This document shows positions 8,059 to 15,371 of a stretch of DNA of 41,411 nt, piece after piece. Source of the DNA: an uncultured bacterium (lineage in GTDB: Bacteria > Actinomycetota > Coriobacteriia > Coriobacteriales > Eggerthellaceae); NCBI GenBank assembly GCA_905215325.1, contig CAJMPP010000023.1:1-41411 (forward strand), written 5' to 3'. The stretch's first letter is position 1; each line of letters begins with the position of its first letter. Below the pieces are notes generated by a model. The model saw only the letters and a list, made by a program, of their open reading frames with translations, was not told the DNA's origin and did not search any database. The translations under genes were made by a program, and so were the position numbers.

Positions 8059-8793
8059 ATGAGCGAAGAGAAGAAGGAGGGCGCGCAGGCCGCCGCCCCG
8101 CAGGACGTCGGCGCAGCTGCCGATGCGGCGCCTGCGCAGCCCGCTGCGAAGAAGGCGAAGGAGCCGATGAGCGTCTCGCGCCGCTCGCTGCTCATCGGCG
8201 TGGGCGGTACGGCCGCGCTGCTGGGATTGGGCGCCCTGCGTTATGCCGGGCACGTGCCGTTGAACCGCCCGCCGGGAGGTCAGGACGAGGCGCACCTGGT
8301 CAGCGCCTGCATCCGCTGCGAGAAATGCTACGAGGCGTGCCCGCGCCACGTCATCAAGCCGGCCAAGATCGAGGACGGCCTCCTGGGGATGCGCAGCCCC
8401 CAGCTTGACTTCAGCGCCGATTACTGCGACTTCTGCGCCGAGGAGAACGGCGGCGTGCCGCTGTGCGTGGCATCGTGCCCCACCGAGGCGTTGCAGCTTC
8501 CCGCCGGCGCGGATGCGCACAGCACCATCATCGGCCTGGCCGAGATCGACCGCAAAACGTGTCTGGCGTTCCGCGACACGGGCTGCCATTTCTGCTTCGA
8601 CGCCTGCCGCGATGCCGGTTACGACGCCATCCAGCTCGATGGCGACGGCTACAGCCCGCGCCCGTACGTGATCGAGGATAAGTGCGTCGGCTGCGGCGCC
8701 TGCGAGAGCGTGTGCGTGTCGCTGCAGCAAGGCTCCATCGTCGCGGGAGCCACCGAGCGTGCCATCGTCGTCCGTCCCGCGTCCTCGTTGTAA
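8059..8793 (+). CDS. NapG/MauM-type ferredoxin with Tat signal
   Basis: 244 residues from the ATG at 8059, behind AAGGAGAGG. A charged, Ala-rich N-terminus of about 37 residues precedes the twin-arginine signal (SRRSLLIG) and a hydrophobic stretch. Four cysteine clusters follow: CIRCEKCYEACP, CDFC with CVASCP, a CLAF..CHFC..C group, and CVGCGACESVC. This is the layout of NapG, which relays electrons from NapH to a periplasmic acceptor. There is no napA, napB or napC in the window, so it probably serves the adjacent molybdoenzyme. The long N-terminal extension before the arginine pair is unusual. Confidence 0.88.
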   Translation: MSEEKKEGAQAAAPQDVGAAADAAPAQPAAKKAKEPMSVSRRSLLIGVGGTAALLGLGALRYAGHVPLNRPPGGQDEAHLVSACIRCEKCYEACPRHVIKPAKIEDGLLGMRSPQLDFSADYCDFCAEENGGVPLCVASCPTEALQLPAGADAHSTIIGLAEIDRKTCLAFRDTGCHFCFDACRDAGYDAIQLDGDGYSPRPYVIEDKCVGCGACESVCVSLQQGSIVAGATERAIVVRPASSL

Positions 8794-8803
8794 GGGGGTT
8801 GTC

Positions 8804-9733
8804 ATGAGATTGAGCAAGATCCGCACCATCGTGGCTGCCGCCGTGTTCTGCGTTCTGGCCGTGGGCCTGATCGCGGGCATCGACATGGGCACGCTGTCCG
8901 GCTTCGGCTTCGATTCTTTCAGCGCGCTGTGCCCGCTCGGCGCCATCACCACCATGTTGGCTACCAAGACCTTGGTTCCGCGCGCCGTGTTCAGCATCGT
9001 CATCATGGCGTTGCTGGTGTTCCTGTTCGGCCGCGCGTTCTGCGGCTGGATCTGCCCTGTGCCCGTGCTGGGCAAGCTGCGCGCGTTCTTCCGTTCGCCG
9101 AAGAAGCGCCGCGAGCTGGAGCAGGCGAAGCGCGACGAGGCGCTCGATATCGCCAAGTTCGAGCTGGGCTGCGGCGGGAAGGGCGGTTGCGAGAGCTGCA
9201 GCGCCTGCAAGCAGCAGCGCACCAAGCTGGATTCGCGCCATTACGTGCTGGGCGGCGCGCTGCTGTCCACGGCCATCTTCGGCTTCCCGGTGTTCTGCCT
9301 GGTGTGCCCCATCGGCCTGACCTTCGCCACCGTGTTGGTGTTCTGGCGCCTGTTCGCCAACGCGGACATGACCGTGGCCGTGGTCCTTATCCCGTTGATG
9401 CTGATCATCGAGCTGGTCTTCCTACGCAAATGGTGCACGCGCTTCTGTCCCATGGCCGGTCTCATGAACCTGATGGGCCGTTTCAGCCGTACGTTCAAGC
9501 CCGTCATCGACGATGCGAAGTGCCTTGAGACGTCGAAGGGCACGGCTTGCAGCCGTTGCGCCATGGTGTGCGAGGCGGACATCAACCTGCGTCATCCGGA
9601 CTACGGCGAGCGCACGCTGGCGGACTGCACGCGGTGCAACGCCTGCGTGGACGCCTGCCCGGCCAACGCCATCACCATGCCGGTGGTCGTGAAGCGCGGG
9701 CAGGCTGTGAAGCTGGCCCCGAACGGGAAATAG
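8804..9733 (+). CDS. NapH/MauN-type membrane ferredoxin, quinol dehydrogenase
   Basis: 309 residues from the ATG at 8804, 10 bp after the NapG-like gene and behind AAGGGGG; upstream in-frame starts would overlap napG. It has about four to five transmembrane helices with cysteine motifs near membrane faces (FCGWICP, CLVCPIG, KWCTRFCPMAG). Two C-terminal [4Fe-4S] motifs follow (CSRCAMVC and CTRCNACVDACP). A cysteine-rich loop, CGGKGGCESCSAC, lies at about 125-137. NapH proteins oxidise menaquinol and hand electrons to NapG. Together with DmsC this gives the locus two possible quinol entry points. A terminator follows at 9841. Confidence 0.88.
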   Translation: MRLSKIRTIVAAAVFCVLAVGLIAGIDMGTLSGFGFDSFSALCPLGAITTMLATKTLVPRAVFSIVIMALLVFLFGRAFCGWICPVPVLGKLRAFFRSPKKRRELEQAKRDEALDIAKFELGCGGKGGCESCSACKQQRTKLDSRHYVLGGALLSTAIFGFPVFCLVCPIGLTFATVLVFWRLFANADMTVAVVLIPLMLIIELVFLRKWCTRFCPMAGLMNLMGRFSRTFKPVIDDAKCLETSKGTACSRCAMVCEADINLRHPDYGERTLADCTRCNACVDACPANAITMPVVVKRGQAVKLAPNGK

Positions 9734-9840
9734 CCGATTCGAAAGGCAAGCGCCCTTTGTGCATCCTCTTCGCGCCAAGGGGCGCTCTGCCGATTGCCGC
9801 GTGTTGACGATTCCTCTCCCCCTCCAATATGCGGCGTCAT

Positions 9841-9876
9841 CCGCCCCGGGCCTTCGCCGGCGTCGGGGCGGTTTTT
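9841..9876 (+). terminator. rho-independent terminator of the NapH-like gene
   Basis: CCGCCCCG (9841-9848) pairs with CGGGGCGG (9864-9871) and is followed directly by TTTTT. Confidence 0.8.
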
Positions 9877-9987
9877 GTCGTGCCGCGTGTTGGCGATGCC
9901 GATGCGCAGCACGAGGTGATCGCATCGGCCCAGAGCGGTTTTGTCGTGTCGCACGTTGGCGACCCCCCCCTTGCTCCGATGCTGCAT

Positions 9988-10021
9988 CCGCCCGGGCCTT
10001 CGCTGGCGCTGGGGCGGTTTT
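9988..10021 (+). terminator. second copy of the terminator-like unit
   Basis: CCGCCC pairs with GGGCGG and is followed by TTTTC. The surrounding 30 bp closely match the terminator at 9841, about 147 bp upstream, so it looks like a local duplication. Confidence 0.5.
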
Positions 10022-10547
10022 CTTTGTGGGGAAAGGCCGCAGCGAAGCAGGGATGTGGCTAGAATACGTTGCATACCACGGGCAAGCGTGCCCAAGCCGT
10101 GCATTCGCGCTTCCGCGCCGCACGCGCCAGTTTGCCGGGGTTCCGAAAACACAATCGATATGCAGGGGTTTTGCCCGCGTGGGCCTTTTGGCGCTGCGCG
10201 CTTGCTCCGGGATGCGGTTTCGTTTGACGCCGTTCGTCTTCGCAGCGGGCTTCTGCACAAGCGGGATGCGTTTTTGCGACGGGATCGCCGCACGAGCGGG
10301 ACGGCGTCGTTTCGATGCGCGTTTCAAAAGCTTGCTTCGGGGATGCGGTTCGTACGCCTTCCTGGCGTGCCGTCCCGGTCGGCTTCTCGGCGGGTTTCCC
10401 ATGCAAGCGGGTTGCGTTCCGGCGCGGCTCGCCGGCACACCGCTTCCGGCCGGCTTTCCCGGCCGGCTCCGTGCGCAAGCAGGCGGCGTGATGCGGCTGT
10501 CGGCCTTTGCATCGATTGTCCGGTCTATGCGCGTGAAAGGATGCGGA

Positions 10548-11948
10548 ATGCAAGGAAGAGCATTGGTTGCGCTGCTGGTCGTTCTATACGCCAGCGCGTT
10601 TTTGGCGGGGTTCAACGAAAACCTGGTGAACATGACGCTCATGTCCATCATGGGCGAGTACGGCGTCGATTCGGTTGCGGCGCAATGGCTGGTCACGGGC
10701 TATATGATCGTGGCGACCATCGTGGTCATGTGCATGGCGTTCATGTACCGCCGCTTCAAGCTGCGCCCTCTGTACTTCGCCGCGGCGGCGTTTACGCTGG
10801 TCGGCTCGGCCATGGGCTTGTTCGCTACAAGCTTCGAGCTGCTCATGGCGGCGCGCTTGGTGCAGGCGGCGGGCTCGGGCATCTTCATCCCGCTCATGAT
10901 GAACACGGTGCTGGTGGTTGCGCCGAAGCACAAGCTGGGGACGTTTCTTGCCATCGGCGGCTGCGTGATCACGTTCGGCCCCGCCCTTGCTCCGACGGTG
11001 TGCGGCGCGCTGGTCACCTCGTTCGGCTGGCATAGCGTGTTCGCGGTGCCCCTTGTCGCCATGGCCGTGCTTGCCTTGATGGCGTTGTTCGCGGTCAAGA
11101 ATATGGGCTTCTCCCCTGCTCACCTGGACATCCCGTCGACGGTGCTCTCGGCTGTGTTCCTCTGCGCGCTGAGCCTGGGCCTTGTCGAGCTGACCATCGA
11201 TGTGGCGCTTGCGGTTGGGTCGCTAGCGGTGGCGGTGGCCTCAGCGGCGCTGTTCGTGCTGCGCCAGCTGCGCTGCGAACATCCGCTCATCGACCTGACG
11301 CCCATGAAGAGCCGCGCGTTCTGGCCGTCGGTGGTGCTGACCACCATCGCCATGATGGGCAGCTTCAGCTGCAGCGTGCTGCTGCCGCTGTATCTGGAAG
11401 GCGGCACGGGCCTGACGGCGTTCGCGGCCGGCTTGCTGATGCTGGTCCCGGTGCTGGCGAACGCGGGCACCACCCTTCTGGGCGGCCGCATCATGGACGC
11501 GCGTGGCGAATGGCCGCTGCTCCCGGCGGGCTTCGCCGTCATCGCCGCGGGCTTCGCCGTGATGGCGGCGCTTGCGCCCACGTTGTCGTTGCCGGCGGCG
11601 TTCGTTGCGGCGTTGCTGATCATGGGCGGCACGGGCTTCATCTTCTCGCCCTCGCAGACGGCGGGCCTGCGCACCTTGCCGGCGGAGATGAACCCGTTCG
11701 GGGTCGCCATCTCCACCACGTTCGTGCAGATTGCGGCCTGCATCGGCCCTTCGCTGTACACGGGCATCATGTCCACCGCCCAGGCAGGAGCCCTGGCGGC
11801 GGGTGCGGACGTGGCGCTTGCGACCGCGCAAGGCTTCTCGATCGCCATGGTGGTGGCCGCGTGCATCGCCGCGGCAGGTTGTGCACTCGCGCTGGTTTAT
11901 TCGCGTGCCGCGGTGAAACGCGATGCGAAACGCGCAGGAAGCATGTAG
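10548..11948 (+). CDS. MFS transporter, DHA2 (EmrB/QacA-like) family
   Basis: 466 residues from the ATG at 10548, with AAAGGA 6 nt before; longer in-frame starts run into non-coding sequence. About 14 hydrophobic segments are visible. The N-terminal FNENLVNMTLMSIMGEYG and the QWLVTGYMI segment are typical of proton-driven DHA2 drug exporters. A short basic tail ends the protein. Its place after the molybdoenzyme cluster could mean transport of the cluster's substrate or product, because MFS genes neighbour some catechol dehydroxylases. The 814-bp gap and two terminators make shared transcription unlikely. Confidence 0.87.
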   Translation: MQGRALVALLVVLYASAFLAGFNENLVNMTLMSIMGEYGVDSVAAQWLVTGYMIVATIVVMCMAFMYRRFKLRPLYFAAAAFTLVGSAMGLFATSFELLMAARLVQAAGSGIFIPLMMNTVLVVAPKHKLGTFLAIGGCVITFGPALAPTVCGALVTSFGWHSVFAVPLVAMAVLALMALFAVKNMGFSPAHLDIPSTVLSAVFLCALSLGLVELTIDVALAVGSLAVAVASAALFVLRQLRCEHPLIDLTPMKSRAFWPSVVLTTIAMMGSFSCSVLLPLYLEGGTGLTAFAAGLLMLVPVLANAGTTLLGGRIMDARGEWPLLPAGFAVIAAGFAVMAALAPTLSLPAAFVAALLIMGGTGFIFSPSQTAGLRTLPAEMNPFGVAISTTFVQIAACIGPSLYTGIMSTAQAGALAAGADVALATAQGFSIAMVVAACIAAAGCALALVYSRAAVKRDAKRAGSM

Positions 11949-11967
11949 AATAGACGTAAGCGAATCT

Positions 11968-11996
11968 GCGGCGCGCCTTCACGGGCGCGCCGCTTT
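11968..11996 (+). terminator. hairpin terminator between the MFS gene and yhbY
   Basis: GCGGCGCGCC and GGCGCGCCGC form a perfect 10-bp stem with a 6-nt loop, followed by TTT. It lies 20 bp after the MFS stop codon. Confidence 0.75.
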
Positions 11997-12030
11997 AGCG
12001 TTAACACACGAAGAGAAACGAGCTCAACCC

Positions 12031-12333
12031 ATGGCTATCACCGGCAAGCAGGTCCGTCAGCTGCGCAGCATGGCGAACAACTTGAAGCCCACCGTCATCG
12101 TCGGCAAGGAAGGCGTCACCGCCAACATCCTCAAGCAGGTCAACGAGGGCCTTGAGGCCCACGAGCTCATCAAGGTCAGCGTGCTGTGCGAAACGGGCAG
12201 CCAGGCCGCCGAGGCCGGCCGCGAGATCGCCGATCAGGCCGAGGCCGAGCTGGTGCAGGTCATCGGCAAGCGCGTGGTGCTCTACCGCGAGACCACCCGC
12301 GACGATATCGAGAAGATCCAGCTGGTCAAGTAG
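12031..12333 (+). CDS. yhbY: YhbY-type CRM-domain RNA-binding protein
   Basis: 100 residues from the ATG at 12031, the usual length of this single-domain family. The start MAITGKQVRQLRSMAN and the conserved block around VIVGKEGVT (residues 22-30, containing the GxxG loop) identify a CRS1/YhbY domain. YhbY binds 23S rRNA precursors and takes part in 50S subunit assembly in the cytoplasm. The ribosome-binding site (GAAGAG region) is weak. A TAGAAT box overlapping the MFS stop codon could be its promoter, which would put the preceding hairpin in its leader. Confidence 0.93.
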   Translation: MAITGKQVRQLRSMANNLKPTVIVGKEGVTANILKQVNEGLEAHELIKVSVLCETGSQAAEAGREIADQAEAELVQVIGKRVVLYRETTRDDIEKIQLVK

Positions 12334-12391
12334 GCAGGCGAGTAAGCAAGCTTTCTAGCAACGTCGCGCGGCTTTCGGCCGCGTAAAGCAG

Positions 12392-12421
12392 ATCGGGCCC
12401 CGGCAAACGCCGGGGCCCGAT
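12392..12421 (+). terminator. strong terminator after yhbY
   Basis: ATCGGGCCCCGGC pairs perfectly over 13 bp with its complement around an AAAC loop, followed by TGCGTTT. The following 180 bp to 12601 hold no gene I can support. Confidence 0.8.
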
Positions 12422-12601
12422 TGCGTTTAGGGGGATGTGTGGCGCGGTTGCGCTGCGTCGGCTTGACTCCCGGTTCTGGGCGGTTTTCCGCCGCACACCC
12501 CCTCTCAAGTTCCGCACCCTTCAATTTCTGGGTGTTTTACAGAAAAAGCCCGGCTCACCTAGCTCGAACCCCCGTCTGGTCTTCGCGGATAGCCCTAGAG
12601 T

Positions 12602-13282
12602 CTAGAATTCGGCGATCGCTTCCACAAGAACCGTCGAACCCTCCATTCCTGCTGGCCACGCCTCGAAAGCTGCACGTGTACCATTTTGCGAAACAGGCGT
12701 GCTGCCTGTTGGGGAGTATGGGACCCATCCCCAATTTGGCTCTAATCTGCTGTAGGTATCAAATTGATTTTGAATTACACGTGTTCCAGTAAGGCCTGCA
12801 TATACCGCATGGGTCCTTGCTCCTGTCACCAGAAGCGAATCGCTTCTGGTGATTCTTGCAGTTGCATAATTAATTTTGAAATTACTGCTTGCTGCTGCGG
12901 ACCCCCTGTCGAACCCGTACTCAATCTCAACTTCCAGTCGTACGAGCGGATCGTCGTAGCTTGCGCCCATAGAAAGTGGAGCGACGGTCGATGAATTGGG
13001 CTTCACTAAGCCGATTTCGTAAGAAGCGCGAATTCGATCGTTGCTCTTTTCGATAGATTCCCCCAGTTCAATAATGGAATACTCGGGAGAATAGTTCTGA
13101 AACTGGTTTGCCGCAGGGATGGCGTTTCCGTTGCTGTCAATTGTGGAAAGGGAGAACGAAAACCGAGGCTCGTTGTTTGTTGCTTCGGTGGTGTCGGCAA
13201 TGGCGAAACTGGGAGTTACCAGGCCGATTCCAGCTGCTGTTGCCCCTAAGAGAAAAGCCCGTCTTGAAAGATTAGTTTGCAT
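12602..13282 (-). CDS. Tat-exported hypothetical protein
   Basis: 226 residues from the ATG at 13282; AATAGGAG precedes it at the right distance. A Tat signal (SRRAFLLGATAAGIGLV) is followed by an Ala-rich probable cleavage site near residue 30. The mature part is Ser/Thr/Asn-rich and beta-strand-like, with no cysteine and no recognised domain. The region has clearly lower G+C than the flanks, which suggests horizontal origin. Its upstream promoter motif matches that of the neighbouring lipoprotein-like gene, so both are probably controlled by the ECF sigma factor at 14117. Function unknown. Confidence 0.8.
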   Translation of the reverse strand: MQTNLSRRAFLLGATAAGIGLVTPSFAIADTTEATNNEPRFSFSLSTIDSNGNAIPAANQFQNYSPEYSIIELGESIEKSNDRIRASYEIGLVKPNSSTVAPLSMGASYDDPLVRLEVEIEYGFDRGSAAASSNFKINYATARITRSDSLLVTGARTHAVYAGLTGTRVIQNQFDTYSRLEPNWGWVPYSPTGSTPVSQNGTRAAFEAWPAGMEGSTVLVEAIAEF

Positions 13283-13330
13283 ATCAAGCTCCTATTCCTG
13301 AAGACAGTCTGCGCTATTCGCAGTCACAGG

Positions 13331-13360
13331 CTTTATGCCGTGGTTGTCGAAAATGTTTCA
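13331..13360 (-). promoter_or_regulatory. candidate ECF sigma promoter of the Tat-exported protein
   Basis: Read on the minus strand: GAAACATTT, then GCATAAAG, with 17 bp between GAAAC and CATAAAG. The same two blocks at identical spacing lie upstream of the lipoprotein-like gene at 14036-14065. GAAAC is the common -35 element of ECF sigma promoters. Confidence 0.6.
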
Positions 13361-13378
13361 AATATTTGAAACATTTTC
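13349..13378. repeat. 30-nt perfect AT-rich palindrome
   Basis: Each 15-nt arm reads GAAAATGTTTCAAAT from its 5' end, so the sequence is its own reverse complement. It overlaps the ECF promoter of 12602-13282. On the minus strand it also lies just after the lipoprotein-like gene and ends in TTTTC, so it may act as that gene's terminator. Confidence 0.85.
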
Positions 13379-13412
13379 TTAAGTTGAAGCATAGGGAGTT
13401 TGAAGAACGCGT

Positions 13413-14015
13413 TTATACCGTGCGTTTTTGCACGATGAAGCGGGGGCCGTGGTATGCGTCTTTGGATTCCTCGGGGTCTTCCTCGTGATTGAGCGCGGCG
13501 ATGTACGCATCGGTAGGGGCAATGCGATAGTAATAGGAGGTTGAGGAGTTGCTGCCTTCAAATGTGATTGCGAGCTCAGAGTTTGCAAACTCCTGAAAGG
13601 CGCATGCGCTGTCGAGAGACAAGGAATCGGTGATAACGTTGCAATATAGGAAAAACCCTTCTGCGGCTTTCTCTGCCGTGATAGTGACGGAATCCCCCCA
13701 TGCGCCCGGTGTACTGCCGATTTGGATATTGTTGTTTGTGGATTCGTATGTGACCCATTCGCAGTATTCGTTTGGCTGAGCCGTTGCATTCAGGCAGAGA
13801 ACGTGATTTGCGTTGGTTTCGTCATAAAAGCCCCTTTCCAGGGAAAGGACACCGGAATCAAGGAACTTGCTATCGCTTTCGCTTCTTGCGTTTGCGTAAA
13901 AGGCGAGTTCGCCGTCTGCGTTTTGTTGTGGTGTGCACGTAGCCATTGTGAATAAGAAGCATATGCCAAACGCGAGGGAAAAAATCGTTGTCGTAAGACG
14001 CGGATGTTGTTTCAT
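13413..14015 (-). CDS. probable lipoprotein of unknown function
   Basis: 200 residues from the ATG at 14015, with AAGGAGGTG 7 nt before; a GTG three codons upstream overlaps this site and is less likely. A basic N-terminus and hydrophobic segment end in TMATC, a lipobox-like but non-canonical sequence, so lipid attachment at that Cys is possible. The mature part is Ser/Asn-rich with five further cysteines and no recognised domain. It is divergent from the ECF sigma gene and carries the shared GAAAC promoter motif. The low G+C matches its neighbours. Confidence 0.75.
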   Translation of the reverse strand: MKQHPRLTTTIFSLAFGICFLFTMATCTPQQNADGELAFYANARSESDSKFLDSGVLSLERGFYDETNANHVLCLNATAQPNEYCEWVTYESTNNNIQIGSTPGAWGDSVTITAEKAAEGFFLYCNVITDSLSLDSACAFQEFANSELAITFEGSNSSTSYYYRIAPTDAYIAALNHEEDPEESKDAYHGPRFIVQKRTV

Positions 14016-14035
14016 AAAAATCACCTCCTTGTCTG

Positions 14036-14065
14036 CTTTACGCGTACGAGGGTCGAAATGTTTCG
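14036..14065 (-). promoter_or_regulatory. candidate ECF sigma promoter of the lipoprotein-like gene
   Basis: Read on the minus strand: GAAACATTT, then GCGTAAAG. GAAAC to CGTAAAG is 17 bp, the same spacing as the element at 13331-13360. The two match in GAAACATTT and GC.TAAAG but hardly in between. Confidence 0.6.
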
Positions 14066-14116
14066 ATAGACACGGGTTTCATACTTGTTTGAAAGGTTAG
14101 CTTATGCGGGGAGAAT

Positions 14117-14629
14117 ATGAGGTGTGATACGGCCGAGGATGTACGAAAGGCAATCGAATCTTATGGGGATAGCGTTTGGCGGCTTGCTCTTGCGATGACT
14201 CGTTCGCATCATTTGGCGGACGATGTGTTTCAGGAAACGTTCATGAAGCTGTGCTCCTCGCAAAGGAATTTTGACAGTAACGAGCATTTGAAGAACTGGC
14301 TGCTCAAAGTAGCAGGAAATCAGTGCAGGAGCATGTTTCGAAGCAGGCGGTTAAGGGGCGAGGTGTCGCTTGATTTGCGCTGCCATGATGCGGCGGTTCT
14401 TGATGATGGTTTTGACGATATCGAGGTATCCGATTGCCTCAATAAAGCACTCGCGGTTTTAAATGCAGCCGAACGCGAGGTTGTGTATTTGCGCGTGGTC
14501 GAAGACATGACGACGAAGGAAATTGCGAAGGCACTGGGATGCCCCCATGCAACGGTAAGGACTCGTCTGCGACGTGCGCGAAATAAGGTCATCGAGCAAT
14601 ACAGGGAAGGGGGTTGCGGTGAAGGCTGA
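14117..14629 (+). CDS. ECF-family RNA polymerase sigma factor
   Basis: 170 residues from the ATG at 14117, behind GGGGAGA. Region 2 is seen in the first 70 residues (ADDVFQETFMKL, with LKNWLLKVAGNQ). Region 4 is a helix-turn-helix at about 125-160 (MTTKEIAKALGCPHATVRTRLRRARNKV). This is the two-domain layout of ECF sigma factors. The stop codon overlaps the start of the next gene, a membrane protein that is probably its anti-sigma factor. It is divergent from two genes for exported proteins that share a promoter motif. Confidence 0.92.
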   Translation: MRCDTAEDVRKAIESYGDSVWRLALAMTRSHHLADDVFQETFMKLCSSQRNFDSNEHLKNWLLKVAGNQCRSMFRSRRLRGEVSLDLRCHDAAVLDDGFDDIEVSDCLNKALAVLNAAEREVVYLRVVEDMTTKEIAKALGCPHATVRTRLRRARNKVIEQYREGGCGEG

Positions 14630-15329
14630 TCAGCAAAACAAGTGCGCGGATGATGTGTTGTATGGTGCGTTTTGCGCAGATTTGCGAGATGGTTTTGCAG
14701 ACAAGACGGCGCCCGCGGATGTCGTCGAAAGGATGACGAGACGCGTTTCGCTGAAGGAGGAGATAGCGACTGCGTCTAATGCCGCTGCGGGTAAGCGAGC
14801 AGGTCAGAAGTCTGCTTTTGTCGTGACAGCAGTAGGGGTTGCAGCTTGTCTGGCTTTGCTGACTTGCTTCGTGCCGCTTCGGTTGCCGTCAGCAAATGCC
14901 GATGTGGTGGTGAACGAATGCCGCTCCATTCCTCGAGATGCTATGGCGTTTATTGGATATTACCAGGTAGGAGACTCGGTGCGCGTCCAGTTTGAAGCTA
15001 ACTTCGAATGGAGGGAGCCGGGGGTTTCCTCGGTTACTTATAGCGTAACGGCTGATGGGGTTTCGGTTTGGCTTGCTGACGAAACATTTTCGCGAGGCAG
15101 TGGCACCATGGAGGGCGATGGCAAGCAAGCAACGGCTTACTATTCTTACACGGAAGATGGCTCCGCTTTTGCTCGTTGCCTGATAACGGTTGACTTAGGT
15201 TTGGCTGGCGAAGTGGAGCGAAGTCATATCGAGCAAGCGGCTCGTGACGCCTTAGCGGGTGTCGAGGTTAATGCGAGCGCTCAATTGGACAGCGGCGAAA
15301 AGAAGGACGCTAGCTGCGAGATTCTTTAG
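14619..15329 (+). CDS. probable anti-sigma factor, single-pass membrane protein
   Basis: 236 residues from a GTG at 14619 that overlaps the sigma gene by 11 nt; GGAAGGGGG lies just before it. Residues 1-65 are charged and cytoplasmic, and one transmembrane helix (AFVVTAVGVAACLALLTCF) spans about 67-86. The outer domain of about 145 residues looks beta-rich. Gene order, translational coupling and topology fit an anti-sigma factor that holds the ECF factor at the membrane. I do not see a clear zinc-binding HxxxCxxC motif, so the class is open. Confidence 0.7.
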   Translation: MKADQQNKCADDVLYGAFCADLRDGFADKTAPADVVERMTRRVSLKEEIATASNAAAGKRAGQKSAFVVTAVGVAACLALLTCFVPLRLPSANADVVVNECRSIPRDAMAFIGYYQVGDSVRVQFEANFEWREPGVSSVTYSVTADGVSVWLADETFSRGSGTMEGDGKQATAYYSYTEDGSAFARCLITVDLGLAGEVERSHIEQAARDALAGVEVNASAQLDSGEKKDASCEIL

Positions 15330-15371
15330 TGCGTTCTGCCCTATATAGACGTTGTTGGGATGCGTCGCTGC

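Larger units (their letters stand above)
9734..10547. other. 814-bp intergenic stretch with duplicated terminator-like units
   Basis: I see no convincing gene. Several frames stay open by high G+C alone, and their translations are Arg/Pro/Ala-rich and unlike neighbouring proteins. The first 290 bp carry imperfect direct repeats. A CATCCGCCC..GGGCGG-TTTT hairpin unit starts at 9838 and 9985. A GCGGTTTT(T)GTCGTG.CGC word starts at about 9868 and 9935. The word CGCGTGTTG(G/A)CGA or a close variant occurs near 9798, 9886 and 9949. A TAGAAT -10-like box is near 10060. The final 400 bp show only short hairpins. Confidence 0.6.

Noticed and set aside
9759..10547. N-terminal extension of the MFS gene or a separate gene in the gap
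   Set aside because: The translation is Arg/Ala/Gly-rich without motifs, several frames are equally open, and a good ribosome-binding site supports the start at 10548.
12556..12580. tRNA-like T-arm fragment (TTCGAGC) at the left edge of the low-G+C island, with a similar word near 16490
   Set aside because: Only about 7 bp match between the two places and neither folds as a tRNA end, so an attachment-site claim is not supported.
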